Part shown: positions 27,050-34,968 of the stretch, in pieces
Layout of the letters: each line of letters begins with the position of its first letter
How positions within the stretch are numbered: the first letter of the stretch is position 1
Assembly (NCBI RefSeq): GCF_022807995.1
Contig: NZ_CP094351.1
Location: 1,519,001-1,583,000 of the forward strand
Direction: 5' to 3'
Length of the DNA stretch: 64,000 bases
Source: Pseudomonas orientalis
GTDB taxonomy: Bacteria > Pseudomonadota > Gammaproteobacteria > Pseudomonadales > Pseudomonadaceae
Notes under the pieces: model-generated
What the model saw: the letters and a program-made list of their open reading frames with translations, nothing else
Told to the model about the DNA's origin: nothing
Databases searched by the model: none
Position numbers and translations under genes: made by a program

Positions 27050-27585
27050 TGGGGCTGCTCCGTGCCGGGTCCAGGTTGAAGACGTCGCTTGCAGTGCAGC
27101 AGGGCAAAGGCGATGTGCTTTTCCACCATGCTCGTTGAAATGCCCATGCGTGCGGCGATCTGTGCCTGGCTCAGGCCTTCGAAGCGATGCAGCATGAGGG
27201 CTTCGCGCCGACGGGGCGAGAGTTCGGCGAGGACCTCTTTCAAGTGCTCCAGGCGCTGGAGGCGCAGCGCCGCGGCCATGGGCTCGTTTTGCTCGTCGGT
27301 GACGGCTTCGGCGGGGGCGTCGGCCGAATCGGCATGGACATTGCGGCGTACCTGCTGTTTACGCCAGTGATCGCGCAACAGGTTGCGCGCCATCTGAAAC
27401 AGAAACGCCCGTGGCTGTTCGACCTTGGCCCGGTCGCGGTAGTCCAGCCATTGGGTAAACACATCCTGGGTCATGTCCGCCGCGTCACTGGCGTTGTCCG
27501 TGCGTTTGCGCAGGAAATGCAGGATATCTGCGTAGAACCCGCGGCAGGCATCGGCCGACAACGGGTCGGGCTTGGGACGAGACAT
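27046..27585 (-). CDS. ECF sigma factor, FecI family
   Basis: A 179-residue ECF sigma factor with region 2 (ADMTQDVFTQWLDY, RAFLFQMARNLLRDHWRK) and region 4 (LSPRRREALMLHRFEGLSQAQIAARMGIS). It should direct transcription of the TonB receptor when the receptor senses its ligand. A Fur box upstream (27633-27651) makes it iron-repressed. First gene of the pair with its anti-sigma. Confidence 0.9.
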   Translation of the reverse strand: MSRPKPDPLSADACRGFYADILHFLRKRTDNASDAADMTQDVFTQWLDYRDRAKVEQPRAFLFQMARNLLRDHWRKQQVRRNVHADSADAPAEAVTDEQNEPMAAALRLQRLEHLKEVLAELSPRRREALMLHRFEGLSQAQIAARMGISTSMVEKHIAFALLHCKRRLQPGPGTEQPQ

Positions 27586-27632
27586 GGATATCCTTCTTGA
27601 CGCAGCACGGCTTGGAAAAGGTCGTGAATGAT

Positions 27633-27651
27633 ATCGAGAATTATTGTCATT
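27633..27651. promoter_or_regulatory. Fur box upstream of the ECF sigma gene
   Basis: On the minus strand AATGACAATAATTCTCGAT fits the Fur 19-mer pattern (GATAATGATAATCATTATC) at most positions. It is 48 bases upstream of the start codon. It places the system under iron control. Confidence 0.75.
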
Positions 27652-27681
27652 TGTCTCTATTTAAAGCCTGTACCCATACAC

Positions 27682-27775
27682 ATGTGGGAGGGGGCTTGCC
27701 CCCGATAACGGTGGACCAGCCAATGAATTTGTAGGCTGACACACCGCAATCGGGGGCAAGCCCCCTCCCACATGT
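27682..27775. repeat. REPIN, family A
   Basis: ATGTGGGAGGGGGCTTGCC at the left and its inverse at the right; the inner part carries GGACCAGCCAATGAATTTG, shared with the copy at 21816. It sits between the ECF promoter region and the end of the DUF4917 gene. Confidence 0.9.
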
Positions 27776-27795
27776 GATCTTCTTTGTTCACTGGA

Positions 27796-28812
27796 TCAGT
27801 GTTCGACAGGCACTGACAGCGTTGGGTTACCCAGCGGATGGGTGCGCGCTGCAAAGAATTTCAGTGCCATGCCGGTGCCCTGGAATAACTGCGAATACCG
27901 CTGCTTCTGCTGGCGAATGAACCCGTCGCTGCGCCCCGATACCGAAATGGCCAGGGTGGTGATGTTGGCCTGGCGGATCGCATCCACCAAGTGCTTGTCC
28001 TGCGGCCCCAGGTCATGGCCGAACATGCACAGCGCGCCTTCGTGAGTGAGCAACTGCTCATAACAGAACGACAGATAATCCGAACTGCGGATGGTCTTGA
28101 GCTTTTCCTCCACCTTGCCTTCACTGACGAACAGCGGCACATCGTCCAATGTCTTGATCGTGTTGTTGATCGCGAAACTGCTGAGCAACGTACTGTCGGT
28201 GGACGGCAGTTTGCGCGCGGTACCGTCGAGGTTGCGCACCAGGTGCAGGCCGCCGTGCAGGTACAAAATACGTGTGGCGTCGGTGCGGGTGTCGCACAGG
28301 TCGAAGCTTGAATCGGCGCTGCGGAACAGGTCGTCGATACCCGGCGTGTGCAGGATTGCCCAGTAGTTGAGCAGGTCATAATTGCTGGTAAACACCGTGG
28401 TGTAGCGGGCCAGCTCCGCGTTGATGGTCGCCAGGGTCGAAGGCTGTACCAGGCGCCAGGGAATATGCACGGTGTGGATCGTATTGATCAGTGCTTCCTT
28501 GATCGCGTAGTAGCGATTGCGTGGCGCCGCCGAGCTGACCGCCAGAGCCTTGTTGACGCGGCTGGTGGTTTTCAGCGCGCCCAGGGCCTGCTCGAAACTG
28601 CGGGTTTGCAGGGCATCGAACACGCTGAGTTCGGACTGGCTCAGGGGCTTTTCTTCCACCGTGCGAGCGTTTTCAAACAGCGAGTCGTAGGCGAAGTCTT
28701 CCCAAATCGTGCGGCTTGCGCCGTTGCCGATCAGAATCCCATTGAAGTCGATGGCGTCGCGCAGTGCGCTCCAGTCGTCAAGGTGGGCGTCAATATCCTG
28801 GAAATCCTTCAT
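27796..28812 (-). CDS. DUF4917-family protein with SIR2-like motifs
   Basis: A 338-residue soluble protein of the DUF4917 family. Three motifs point to a SIR2-like Rossmann fold: ILIGNGASR (glycine loop), TSNYDLLNYWAI (NYD) and ILYLHGGLHL (LHG). SIR2-like enzymes bind NAD; whether this one hydrolyses it is unknown. Another start at 28866 would lie inside the Anr box, so I use MKDFQDID at 28812, with a weak ribosome site. It stands alone; there is no helicase, Argonaute or TIR gene next to it that would mark a defence island. Confidence 0.65.
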   Translation of the reverse strand: MKDFQDIDAHLDDWSALRDAIDFNGILIGNGASRTIWEDFAYDSLFENARTVEEKPLSQSELSVFDALQTRSFEQALGALKTTSRVNKALAVSSAAPRNRYYAIKEALINTIHTVHIPWRLVQPSTLATINAELARYTTVFTSNYDLLNYWAILHTPGIDDLFRSADSSFDLCDTRTDATRILYLHGGLHLVRNLDGTARKLPSTDSTLLSSFAINNTIKTLDDVPLFVSEGKVEEKLKTIRSSDYLSFCYEQLLTHEGALCMFGHDLGPQDKHLVDAIRQANITTLAISVSGRSDGFIRQQKQRYSQLFQGTGMALKFFAARTHPLGNPTLSVPVEH

Positions 28813-28865
28813 TGCGGCGGGTCTACTCGAAATCGGCTGGACGGTGACTTTATCACGAGCCGGCA

Positions 28866-28879
28866 TTGATCCTGATCAA
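28866..28879. promoter_or_regulatory. Anr/Fnr box
   Basis: TTGATCCTGATCAA is a perfect match to TTGATnnnnATCAA. Its centre is 63 bases upstream of the alcohol dehydrogenase start; a TATAAA at 28913-28918 lies between. It predicts induction of that gene at low oxygen by Anr. It is also upstream of the divergent DUF4917 gene and might influence that. Confidence 0.8.
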
Positions 28880-28935
28880 CATGCGGCAAGCGGTACCGGT
28901 GGATTCTGTGGCTATAAAGCCCCTGAGGATCGACC

Positions 28936-30084
28936 ATGAGCAGCACGTTTTTTATCCCCGCCGTCAATATCATGGGCATCGACTGCCTCGAAGAAGCCAT
29001 GCTCGCCATCGCCAATTACGGCTTTCGCAAGGCGTTGATCGTCACTGACCAGGGCCTGTGCAAAGCCGGCGTGGCAGGCATGATCGCCGAGAAGCTGGCG
29101 ATGCAGGACATCGATTCGGTGGTGTATGACGGCGCCAAGCCCAACCCCAATGTGGAAAACGTCGAGAAGGGCCTGGCGTTGCTGCAACAGAGCGCCTGTG
29201 ATTTTGTGATATCCCTGGGCGGCGGCTCGCCCCATGACTGCGCCAAGGGCATAGCGCTGTGTGCGACCAATGGCGGGCGTATCGGCGACTATGAGGGGGT
29301 CGACCGGTCGAGCAAGCCGCAATTGCCGTTGGTGGCGATCAACACCACTGCGGGCACGGCCAGTGAGATGACGCGTTTCTGCATCATCACCGACGAAACC
29401 CGCCACGTGAAAATGGCCATCGTCGATCGCAATGTCACGCCGCTGCTGTCGGTCAACGACCCGGCATTGATGGTCGCCATGCCCAAGGGCCTCACCGCCG
29501 CCACCGGCATGGATGCCTTGACGCACGCCATTGAAGCCTACGTGTCCACCGCCGCTACACCGATCACCGACGCGTGCGCAATCAAGGCCATCGAACTGAT
29601 CAGCGCCAACCTGCGCCTGGCGGTACGCGACGGCAGCGACATGGCCGCGCGGGAGAACATGGCGTATGCGCAGTTCCTCGCAGGCATGGCGTTCAACAAC
29701 GCATCGCTGGGGTTCGTGCATGCCATGGCGCACCAACTTGGTGGCCTATACGACCTTCCCCACGGCGTGTGCAATGCGGTGTTGTTGCCCCACGTGCAGA
29801 GTTTCAATGCCAGTGTCAGCGCCAAGCGCTTGAGTGACGTGGCTCGCGCGTTGGGTGCCGATATCAAGGGGGTCACCCCGGAAGAGGGCGCGCAGGCCGC
29901 TATCGTCGCGATTCGCGCCTTGTCCCAGGACGTGGAAATTCCCGCCGGCCTGCGTGAACTCGGCGCCAGGTTGCAGGATATTCCGCTGCTGGCGAGCAAT
30001 GCGCTGAAGGATGCGTGTGGCCTGACCAACCCACGGCGGGCGGACCAGCGCCAGATCGAGGAGATCTTTCGCAGCGCGTTTTGA
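28936..30084 (+). CDS. yiaY: Iron-containing alcohol dehydrogenase, YiaY/ErcA type
   Basis: A 382-residue group III alcohol dehydrogenase. NAD binding: [13 protein letters not shown] (GGGS). Metal ligands are in [24 protein letters not shown] and [15 protein letters not shown] (Asp and three His). It oxidises or makes short-chain alcohols. A CCTGAGGATC site precedes the start. The Anr box upstream suggests anaerobic fermentation or redox-balancing use. The exact alcohol is not visible. Confidence 0.88.
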   Translation: MSSTFFIPAVNIMGIDCLEEAMLAIANYGFRKALIVTDQGLCKAGVAGMIAEKLAMQDIDSVVYDGAKPNPNVENVEKGLALLQQSACDFVISLGGGSPHDCAKGIALCATNGGRIGDYEGVDRSSKPQLPLVAINTTAGTASEMTRFCIITDETRHVKMAIVDRNVTPLLSVNDPALMVAMPKGLTAATGMDALTHAIEAYVSTAATPITDACAIKAIELISANLRLAVRDGSDMAARENMAYAQFLAGMAFNNASLGFVHAMAHQLGGLYDLPHGVCNAVLLPHVQSFNASVSAKRLSDVARALGADIKGVTPEEGAQAAIVAIRALSQDVEIPAGLRELGARLQDIPLLASNALKDACGLTNPRRADQRQIEEIFRSAF

Positions 30085-30168
30085 CAGGGACAGCTTCGAG
30101 CTGCAAGCGGTAAGCTACAAGCTGAATGCGTTCAACTTGAGCGTGAAGCTTGCGGCTGAGGTCCCCCC
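30085..30168. repeat. Inverted-repeat spacer built on AGCTTGNAGCT words
   Basis: The spacer carries AGCTTCGAGCTGCAAGCGG, GTAAGCTACAAGCTG and GCGTGAAGCTTGCGGC, a set of related short inverted words distinct from the REP families A and B. It may be a third, degenerate repeat type that P. fluorescens strains carry in spacers. It may also form a weak terminator for the dehydrogenase gene. Confidence 0.4.
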
Positions 30169-30843
30169 ATGAGAGTTCTGTTATTCGGCGCCACCGGCAT
30201 GGTCGGTCAGGGCGTGCTGCGCGAGTGCCTGCTGGCGCCCGACGTGCAGGAAGTGGTCGCTGTCGGGCGCACGCCCTTGACCCAGGAGCACGGCAAGCTG
30301 CATCAGGTGTTGCACAGCGACATGCTGGATTTCCAGCCCCTGGAAAACCTGCTGCAAGGCTTTGATGCGTGCTTCTTCTGCCTGGGCGTTTCCTCGGCGG
30401 GTATGAATGAAGTCAAGTACACCCACCTCACTTACGACCTGACGTTAGTCGCCGCCAGCACCCTGGCGCGGCTCAATCCGCAGATGACGTTTATCTATGT
30501 GTCCGGCGCTGGCACTGACAGTTCCGAGGCGGGCAAGTCAATGTGGGCACGGGTCAAGGGCAAGACCGAGAACGCCCTGCTGCGCTTGCCGTTCAAGGCG
30601 GTCTATCTGTTCCGGCCGGGGATCATCCAACCGTTGCACGGCGTGCGTTCGAAGACGCCGTTGTACCAAGCGTTCTATCGCGTGCTCGGGCCGCTGCTCT
30701 CGTTTTTGCGTCGGATGAAGCCGAGCTGGGTGATCAGCACCGAGACCGTCGGCCGTGCGATGCTGCAGGCGGTGGGCCATGGCGCGCCGCAACCGGTGGT
30801 CGAGCAGCGCGATATCCATCACCTGGCCGTTGAGCGCGGCTGA
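30169..30843 (+). CDS. NAD(P)-binding atypical SDR protein
   Basis: A 224-residue Rossmann protein of the atypical short-chain dehydrogenase/epimerase group: VLLFGATGMVGQGVLRE at the N-terminus, ACFFCLGVSSAGMNE and FIYVSGAGTDSSE where the catalytic Ser sits, but no classic YxxxK. Relatives such as YbjT/HTATIP2-like proteins are redox sensors rather than enzymes. No named substrate. It lies alone between the alcohol dehydrogenase and a convergent transporter. Confidence 0.75.
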   Translation: MRVLLFGATGMVGQGVLRECLLAPDVQEVVAVGRTPLTQEHGKLHQVLHSDMLDFQPLENLLQGFDACFFCLGVSSAGMNEVKYTHLTYDLTLVAASTLARLNPQMTFIYVSGAGTDSSEAGKSMWARVKGKTENALLRLPFKAVYLFRPGIIQPLHGVRSKTPLYQAFYRVLGPLLSFLRRMKPSWVISTETVGRAMLQAVGHGAPQPVVEQRDIHHLAVERG

Positions 30844-31329
30844 TCAACCCGCCGTCGCTGCCCGCACCGGCGCGGCGCTGAACTGAATCAACACCACCGC
30901 GCCAATCAGCAACAAAGCTCCGAGCACCCGCGGCGTGGTCAATTCACGCTGCGCAAGGCCGAACAGCCCGAAATGGTCGAGCAGCAATGACGCCAGAATC
31001 TGCCCGGCCATGGCCAGGGCGATAAACCCTGATGCGCCCAGCTTGGGCAACAGCATCAAGGCCAGCGAGATGAAGCACACGCCAAATGCGCCGCCGGCCC
31101 ATATCCACAGCGGTGCCTGGGTGATAAATGTCAGGCTCGGCAAGGGCAGCCGTAGTGCGATGATCACCGGCAGCAATACAATGATGCTCACCAGCAGGGA
31201 CGCCAGCGTTGCCCACAGCGGATGGCCAAGTCCGCGACCCAGGTTGGCGTTGATCGCACTCTGAAACGGCACCACGGCGCCGGCGATCACCGCCAGCAGC
31301 AACAAACCCAGCCAATGCAATGTTGTCAT
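30844..31329 (-). CDS. DMT-superfamily transporter, YdcZ (DUF606) type
   Basis: A 161-residue protein with five predicted membrane spans (LGLLLLAVIAGAVVPF, ATLASLLVSIIVLLPVII, APLWIWAGGAFGVCFISLAL, GFIALAMAGQILASLLL, VLGALLLIGAVVLI). It matches the DUF606/YdcZ family, half-size relatives of EamA drug/metabolite exporters that dimerise. It is divergent from a LysR gene, which most probably regulates it. Substrate unknown. Confidence 0.82.
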   Translation of the reverse strand: MTTLHWLGLLLLAVIAGAVVPFQSAINANLGRGLGHPLWATLASLLVSIIVLLPVIIALRLPLPSLTFITQAPLWIWAGGAFGVCFISLALMLLPKLGASGFIALAMAGQILASLLLDHFGLFGLAQRELTTPRVLGALLLIGAVVLIQFSAAPVRAATAG

Positions 31330-31397
31330 GTGAATCTCCCAAAAGGTTTTGCTGGACTCTAGGTTATTCCTCGCGCAAATTTAAATTCCAAATTCTT

Positions 31398-32315
31398 ATG
31401 CCGAGCATGCAGCTGATGAATGATCTGCGCCGTTTCGATCTCAACCTGCTGGTGATTCTCGACGCCCTGCTCAGCGAGCAACACGTCACCCGCGCCGCCG
31501 AGCGCCTGCACCTGAGCCAACCGGCGGTCAGCCATGCGCTGGCGCGTTTGCGTGACCTGCTGGGCGACCCGTTGCTGGTGCGTCAGGGCGGCGCATTGAT
31601 AGCCACGGCGCGTGCGTTGGAGTTGGCTACGCCGTTGGCAGAGGCCCTGGGCCAGGTGCAGGCGTTGCTGGCGCCGAACCGTTTTGACCCGGCGTCGGCC
31701 AAGCGCCGGTTTCGGGTGGCGATGTCGGACTACAGCGCGGCGATTTTCCTGCCGGGGCTGGTGCGTCTGTTGCGCCGCGAAGCGCCGGGCATCGACTTGC
31801 AAATCATCCAGGCCAGTCGCGAAGGCATGGTCGACGGCGTACTCAATGGTGATCTCGATCTGGCCGCTGGGGTCTTCCCTGACATGCCGGCCGAACTGCG
31901 CACGACGCCATTATTCGAGGAGCATTACACCTGCCTGATCGACCGCGACAGCCTGCCGAAAACCGGCGTGCTGGACCTGCCTGCCTACTTGTCACGGCCC
32001 CATGTCCTGCTGGAAATGCGCGGCAGCGGCACGCCGGAAATCGAGCGTGCGCTGGCCGCCATTCGTGAGCGGCGGCATGTGGCAATCAGCCTGCCGCACT
32101 GGGGGGTGGCACCGCAGTTGATTCAGGGCACAGACCTGATCCTGACCGTCTCATCCCGGGGCCTGCTCAACATCGATCAAGCACACCTGATAAGCGTACC
32201 GCCGCCGTTTCAAATTCCATCGTTTGCGTTTGAACTGGCCTGGCATGCGCGGCGGGGTGGGGATACCGGGTTGCAGTGGTTGAGGGGGCGGATGCAAGGT
32301 GTGCTGAAGGGCTGA
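31398..32315 (+). CDS. LysR-family transcriptional regulator
   Basis: A LysR regulator of about 305 residues with helix-turn-helix RFDLNLLVILDALLSEQHVTRAAERLHLSQPAVSHALARL. The PBP-like sensor domain follows. Three near ATG codons (31398, 31407, 31416) fit as starts; none has a good ribosome site. Divergent orientation to the YdcZ-type transporter suggests that it controls it. Confidence 0.85.
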   Translation: MPSMQLMNDLRRFDLNLLVILDALLSEQHVTRAAERLHLSQPAVSHALARLRDLLGDPLLVRQGGALIATARALELATPLAEALGQVQALLAPNRFDPASAKRRFRVAMSDYSAAIFLPGLVRLLRREAPGIDLQIIQASREGMVDGVLNGDLDLAAGVFPDMPAELRTTPLFEEHYTCLIDRDSLPKTGVLDLPAYLSRPHVLLEMRGSGTPEIERALAAIRERRHVAISLPHWGVAPQLIQGTDLILTVSSRGLLNIDQAHLISVPPPFQIPSFAFELAWHARRGGDTGLQWLRGRMQGVLKG

Positions 32316-32322
32316 GCAGTCG

Positions 32323-32607
32323 CTACCACGAGGTGGGTGGCTGACGGCGGGTGTGAAAAATTCGCATAACTTGCAGTCGCCCGTCACGAATACGGTAAGG
32401 AACGATGTAGGGCCATCGCGGCACCACCCATTCACGCGTCCCCGGGACCCGGCCCTTTTTTCCCAGCGCGGGAAATTGCGCAATGTGTTCGAGCCCGGTC
32501 AACATCGCCTGGACGAACTCGGATGCGGCTTTGGGGTTTTCTTCAGCGATAAAGGCCGCTTCGTCATCAAGGTTTCTGAGGGCTGCCCTCAGCCACTCAA
32601 CCTGCAT
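32323..32607 (-). CDS. Type II toxin, RelE/ParE family
   Basis: A 94-residue RelE/ParE protein: MQVEWLRAALRNLDDEAAFIAEENPKAASEFVQAML at the N-terminus, EHIAQFPALGKKGRVPGTRE in the middle and PYIVPYRIRDGRLQVMRIFHTRRQP near the end. These are the ParE-type blocks. ParE toxins poison gyrase; RelE toxins cut mRNA, and the two cannot be told apart here with certainty. Its start overlaps the antitoxin end by 11 bases, as in standard TA pairs. Confidence 0.85.
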   Translation of the reverse strand: MQVEWLRAALRNLDDEAAFIAEENPKAASEFVQAMLTGLEHIAQFPALGKKGRVPGTREWVVPRWPYIVPYRIRDGRLQVMRIFHTRRQPPTSW

Positions 32608-32836
32608 TGTTGCGCCATTTATCAGCGACGGCTTTTACCTCAGCAGGCGTCGCGAAATCTCCCGCATCGGCTTCTTCCAGTGCTTTTTGAATCTCTTCGA
32701 TTTGCCATGCTTCACGTGCCAGGTATTCGCGCAACGCATCAACAGCAAGGAACGATTTGCTGCGACCGGTCGCTTTGGCGAGACTGGCAAGTGTATCGGC
32801 GACGTCTTCCGGTATCCGCAGAGACATAACAGACAT
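32597..32836 (-). CDS. Ribbon-helix-helix antitoxin
   Basis: A 79-residue antitoxin. The RHH (CopG/MetJ-like) region is MSVMSLRIPEDVADTLASLA, then ATGRSKSFLAVDALREYL; the C-terminal tail (IEEIQKALEEADAGDF) binds the toxin. GAGG lies 5 bases before the start. First gene of the pair; upstream repeats (32848-32876) make a plausible autoregulatory operator. Confidence 0.85.
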   Translation of the reverse strand: MSVMSLRIPEDVADTLASLAKATGRSKSFLAVDALREYLAREAWQIEEIQKALEEADAGDFATPAEVKAVADKWRNNAG

Positions 32837-32847
32837 ACAAACCTCGA

Positions 32848-32876
32848 TGTAGTGATATGTAGTGCGCCATACTACA
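32848..32876. promoter_or_regulatory. Operator repeats of the toxin-antitoxin pair
   Basis: TGTAGT occurs twice (32848-32853 and 32858-32863, 10 bases apart), and the second copy makes an inverted pair with ACTACA at 32871-32876. Ribbon-helix-helix antitoxins bind such short repeated half-sites. It lies 12 bases before the antitoxin start. Confidence 0.65.
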
Positions 32877-33023
32877 GCGTCATCCGATGGAGCGTTTGTC
32901 CCGTTCGTCAGGGCATTGCGGACGATTGCCGGCGTAGGGAATGGCGCAACAAATGAAGTTTTACCCGTAGCCCCGGAACCTGCAGAATCGCTGCCTCTTT
33001 CAACAATTGCCAGAGCCACGCCA

Positions 33024-33665
33024 ATGACCCCATCCCTGCTGTTAGCGGTCCTTGCTTCCGGGTTTATCTACGGTATTACGCCCGGCCCTGGCGTGTTGGC
33101 CGTGTTCGGCATCGGCGCCGCCCGTGGCCGTCGAGCCGGTGCCGGTTTCCTGGGTGGGCATTTGCTCGGCGACGTGGTGTGGTGCAGCACCGCTCTGGTG
33201 GCGATTGTGGGGGCGCGGGAAGTCGGCAGCAGTGCGTTTGATGTACTCGGCGTGCTCAGCGGGCTTTATCTGTTCTGGCTCGGCTGGCGCGCCATCCGCA
33301 CTCAGCGCCGTAGCGGCGACGCCCCTCAGGGCGCAGCGCGGCATCCGTTCTGGCACGGCATTCTGTTCGGCCTGACCAACCCCAAGGCGTACCCGGTGGC
33401 GGTGGCGACCTTCACGGCATTGCTCTCCAGTCGTGCCGAGTTGCTGACGTGGTCGATGCTGCCGTCGCTGATTTTTCTGAGTTTTATCGGCGGCCTGCTG
33501 GCCTACGCGATCCTGATTGGCGTAGTCGGTGCCCGAGGTGTGCGTATGGTGTATCAGCGTCACGAAATCCTCATCACGAAGCTGTGCGGCGTGATGTTTA
33601 TCGGGTTCGCCATCAACGCTCTAGCGCACGCATTGCCGGGCCTGTTTGCAAGCAGATCCGCCTGA
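33024..33665 (+). CDS. LysE/RhtB-family amino-acid exporter
   Basis: A 213-residue protein with six predicted spans and the LysE signature (ASGFIYGITPGPGVLAVFGIGAARGRRAGAGF, TNPKAYPVAVATFTALL). It exports amino acids or analogues; the substrate is not evident. I start at MTPSLLLAVLASG (33024) because homologues begin there; the reading frame extends upstream without a leader or ribosome site. Confidence 0.85.
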   Translation: MTPSLLLAVLASGFIYGITPGPGVLAVFGIGAARGRRAGAGFLGGHLLGDVVWCSTALVAIVGAREVGSSAFDVLGVLSGLYLFWLGWRAIRTQRRSGDAPQGAARHPFWHGILFGLTNPKAYPVAVATFTALLSSRAELLTWSMLPSLIFLSFIGGLLAYAILIGVVGARGVRMVYQRHEILITKLCGVMFIGFAINALAHALPGLFASRSA

Positions 33666-33785
33666 ATCGGAAACGACCGTTCGTCGCACTGGAAAGTTTT
33701 TTCTAAACCTTTGCCGCGTGCAAAATTCGAATCCAGGGCGAGGTGCAGTTCCCTCGCCCCTATTTTTGCACTGGAGGAACCCATC

Positions 33786-34313
33786 ATGAGCCGCATGGCT
33801 ATCCGGTTACGCACCGCCAGTTTCGCGATGCTGCTGGGCCTCGGCGCCAGCAATGCTTTCGCCCAGTCGCCTGCCGAATTCATCGAGCAGGCCTCGGCCA
33901 AAGGCATGGCCGATATCGAAACCAGTCGCATGGCCCACGCCAGAACCTCGTCCCAGGAAATCAAGGATTACACCATCGAGGTGATCAACGAGCGCACCCT
34001 GGCCAACCAGCATCTGGCGGCCATCGCCAAAAAACTCGACTTGCCGGTGGCGCCGCGCGAGAAGATCGTCGACAAAGCCGAAACCCTGATGCCCGAACTC
34101 AAGGACGGCGACTCCTTCGACGCCGCCTATACCGCGCAGCAGGTCAAGGAAAACGAAGACGCCATCGCCCTGTTCAAGCAGGAAGGCGCGGCATCGAATG
34201 TGCCTGAGATAAAAGCGTTGGTGGACGAGACGCTGCCCAAGTTGCAAGAGCGTCTGCAAAAAGCCCGGGCCCTTGCATCGACCTACGGCAAGGGGCACCA
34301 GGGTGACGGTTGA
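33786..34313 (+). CDS. DUF4142-domain secreted protein
   Basis: A 175-residue protein with a signal peptide (SFAMLLGLGASNAFA|QSPAEFIEQ) and a DUF4142 four-helix domain (GMADIETSRMAHARTSSQEIKDY, LAAIAKKLDLPVAP). DUF4142 proteins are ferritin-like in fold; function is unknown. GGAGG is 9 bases before the start. A terminator follows. Confidence 0.8.
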   Translation: MSRMAIRLRTASFAMLLGLGASNAFAQSPAEFIEQASAKGMADIETSRMAHARTSSQEIKDYTIEVINERTLANQHLAAIAKKLDLPVAPREKIVDKAETLMPELKDGDSFDAAYTAQQVKENEDAIALFKQEGAASNVPEIKALVDETLPKLQERLQKARALASTYGKGHQGDG

Positions 34314-34333
34314 AGCGGCCCCTTGAAATGAAA

Positions 34334-34367
34334 GCGGCGGTTGGATGCTCTCCAACCGCCGTTTTTT
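34334..34367. terminator. Bidirectional rho-independent terminator
   Basis: CGGCGGTTGGA pairs with TCCAACCGCCG, then six T. It ends the DUF4142 gene and overlaps the stop codon of the convergent iron permease-like gene. Confidence 0.85.
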
Positions 34368-34791
34368 ATGCCTGGTTCAAATCGGTTTTCGGCGGCGCCG
34401 CATCGTCGGCGGCGGGCCCGCAACTGCTGTTGAGGCTCAAGCTGCCGGCTTTGCCGATCTCGCGGTATTCCTGGCGAAGCTTTTCAAGCTCTTTACGGTC
34501 CAGGCCGTCCAGACTCAACACGGCGTTCTGCGCGTCCTTGGACACACGCAACAATTCGTCGATCTTGATGTGCAGGATGTCGTTGTCGCGGTTCTGTGTG
34601 TTCTGGATCAGAAACACCATCAGGAAGGTGATGATGGTGGTCGAGGTGTTGATGATCAATTGCCAGGTGTCGTTGTAATGAAAGTACGGCCCGCTCAGGC
34701 TCCACGCCAGGATCAACGCCACCGCCGCGTAGAAGGTTCGGGGGCTGCCGGCCCAGCGCGATAGGGTTTGGGAGACTGCAGAGAATTTCAT
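34366..34791 (-). CDS. Low-affinity iron permease family protein
   Basis: A 141-residue protein with two predicted spans (TFYAAVALILAWSLSGPYF and WQLIINTSTTIITFLMVFLIQ). NTSTTIITFLMVFLIQNTQNRD is the core signature of the low-affinity iron permease family (PF04120). In bacteria these proteins lack a proven iron role. GAGG lies 9 bases upstream of the ATG at 34791. Convergent with the DUF4142 gene. Confidence 0.8.
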   Translation of the reverse strand: MKFSAVSQTLSRWAGSPRTFYAAVALILAWSLSGPYFHYNDTWQLIINTSTTIITFLMVFLIQNTQNRDNDILHIKIDELLRVSKDAQNAVLSLDGLDRKELEKLRQEYREIGKAGSLSLNSSCGPAADDAAPPKTDLNQA

Positions 34792-34968
34792 GACCGTTTT
34801 CCTCGTAAAGGGTGATGAAAATTCTGACCGCAGGCATTCGCTGAAATTTCTTTTTACAACTTTGCAGTCGGACAATCGTATGCGTTTTTCCGTCCGGGCT
34901 TTAGGAACGGGCCTACGGCGCTGCGCAATTTCGAGCGCAAAACTGGGTTTTTTACCTGGATCTTGCTT

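Noticed and set aside
7147..27775. Repeated palindromes considered as CRISPR or as an insertion sequence end
   Set aside because: Copies are kilobases apart, arranged as inverted doublets with conserved centres; there are no regular spacers, no cas genes and no transposase. They are REPINs.
31398..31416. Choosing between three starts of the LysR gene
   Set aside because: None has a convincing ribosome site; I kept the most upstream of the three that keeps the conserved helix-turn-helix and did not use the frame start at 31320, which has no site and runs through the transporter promoter.
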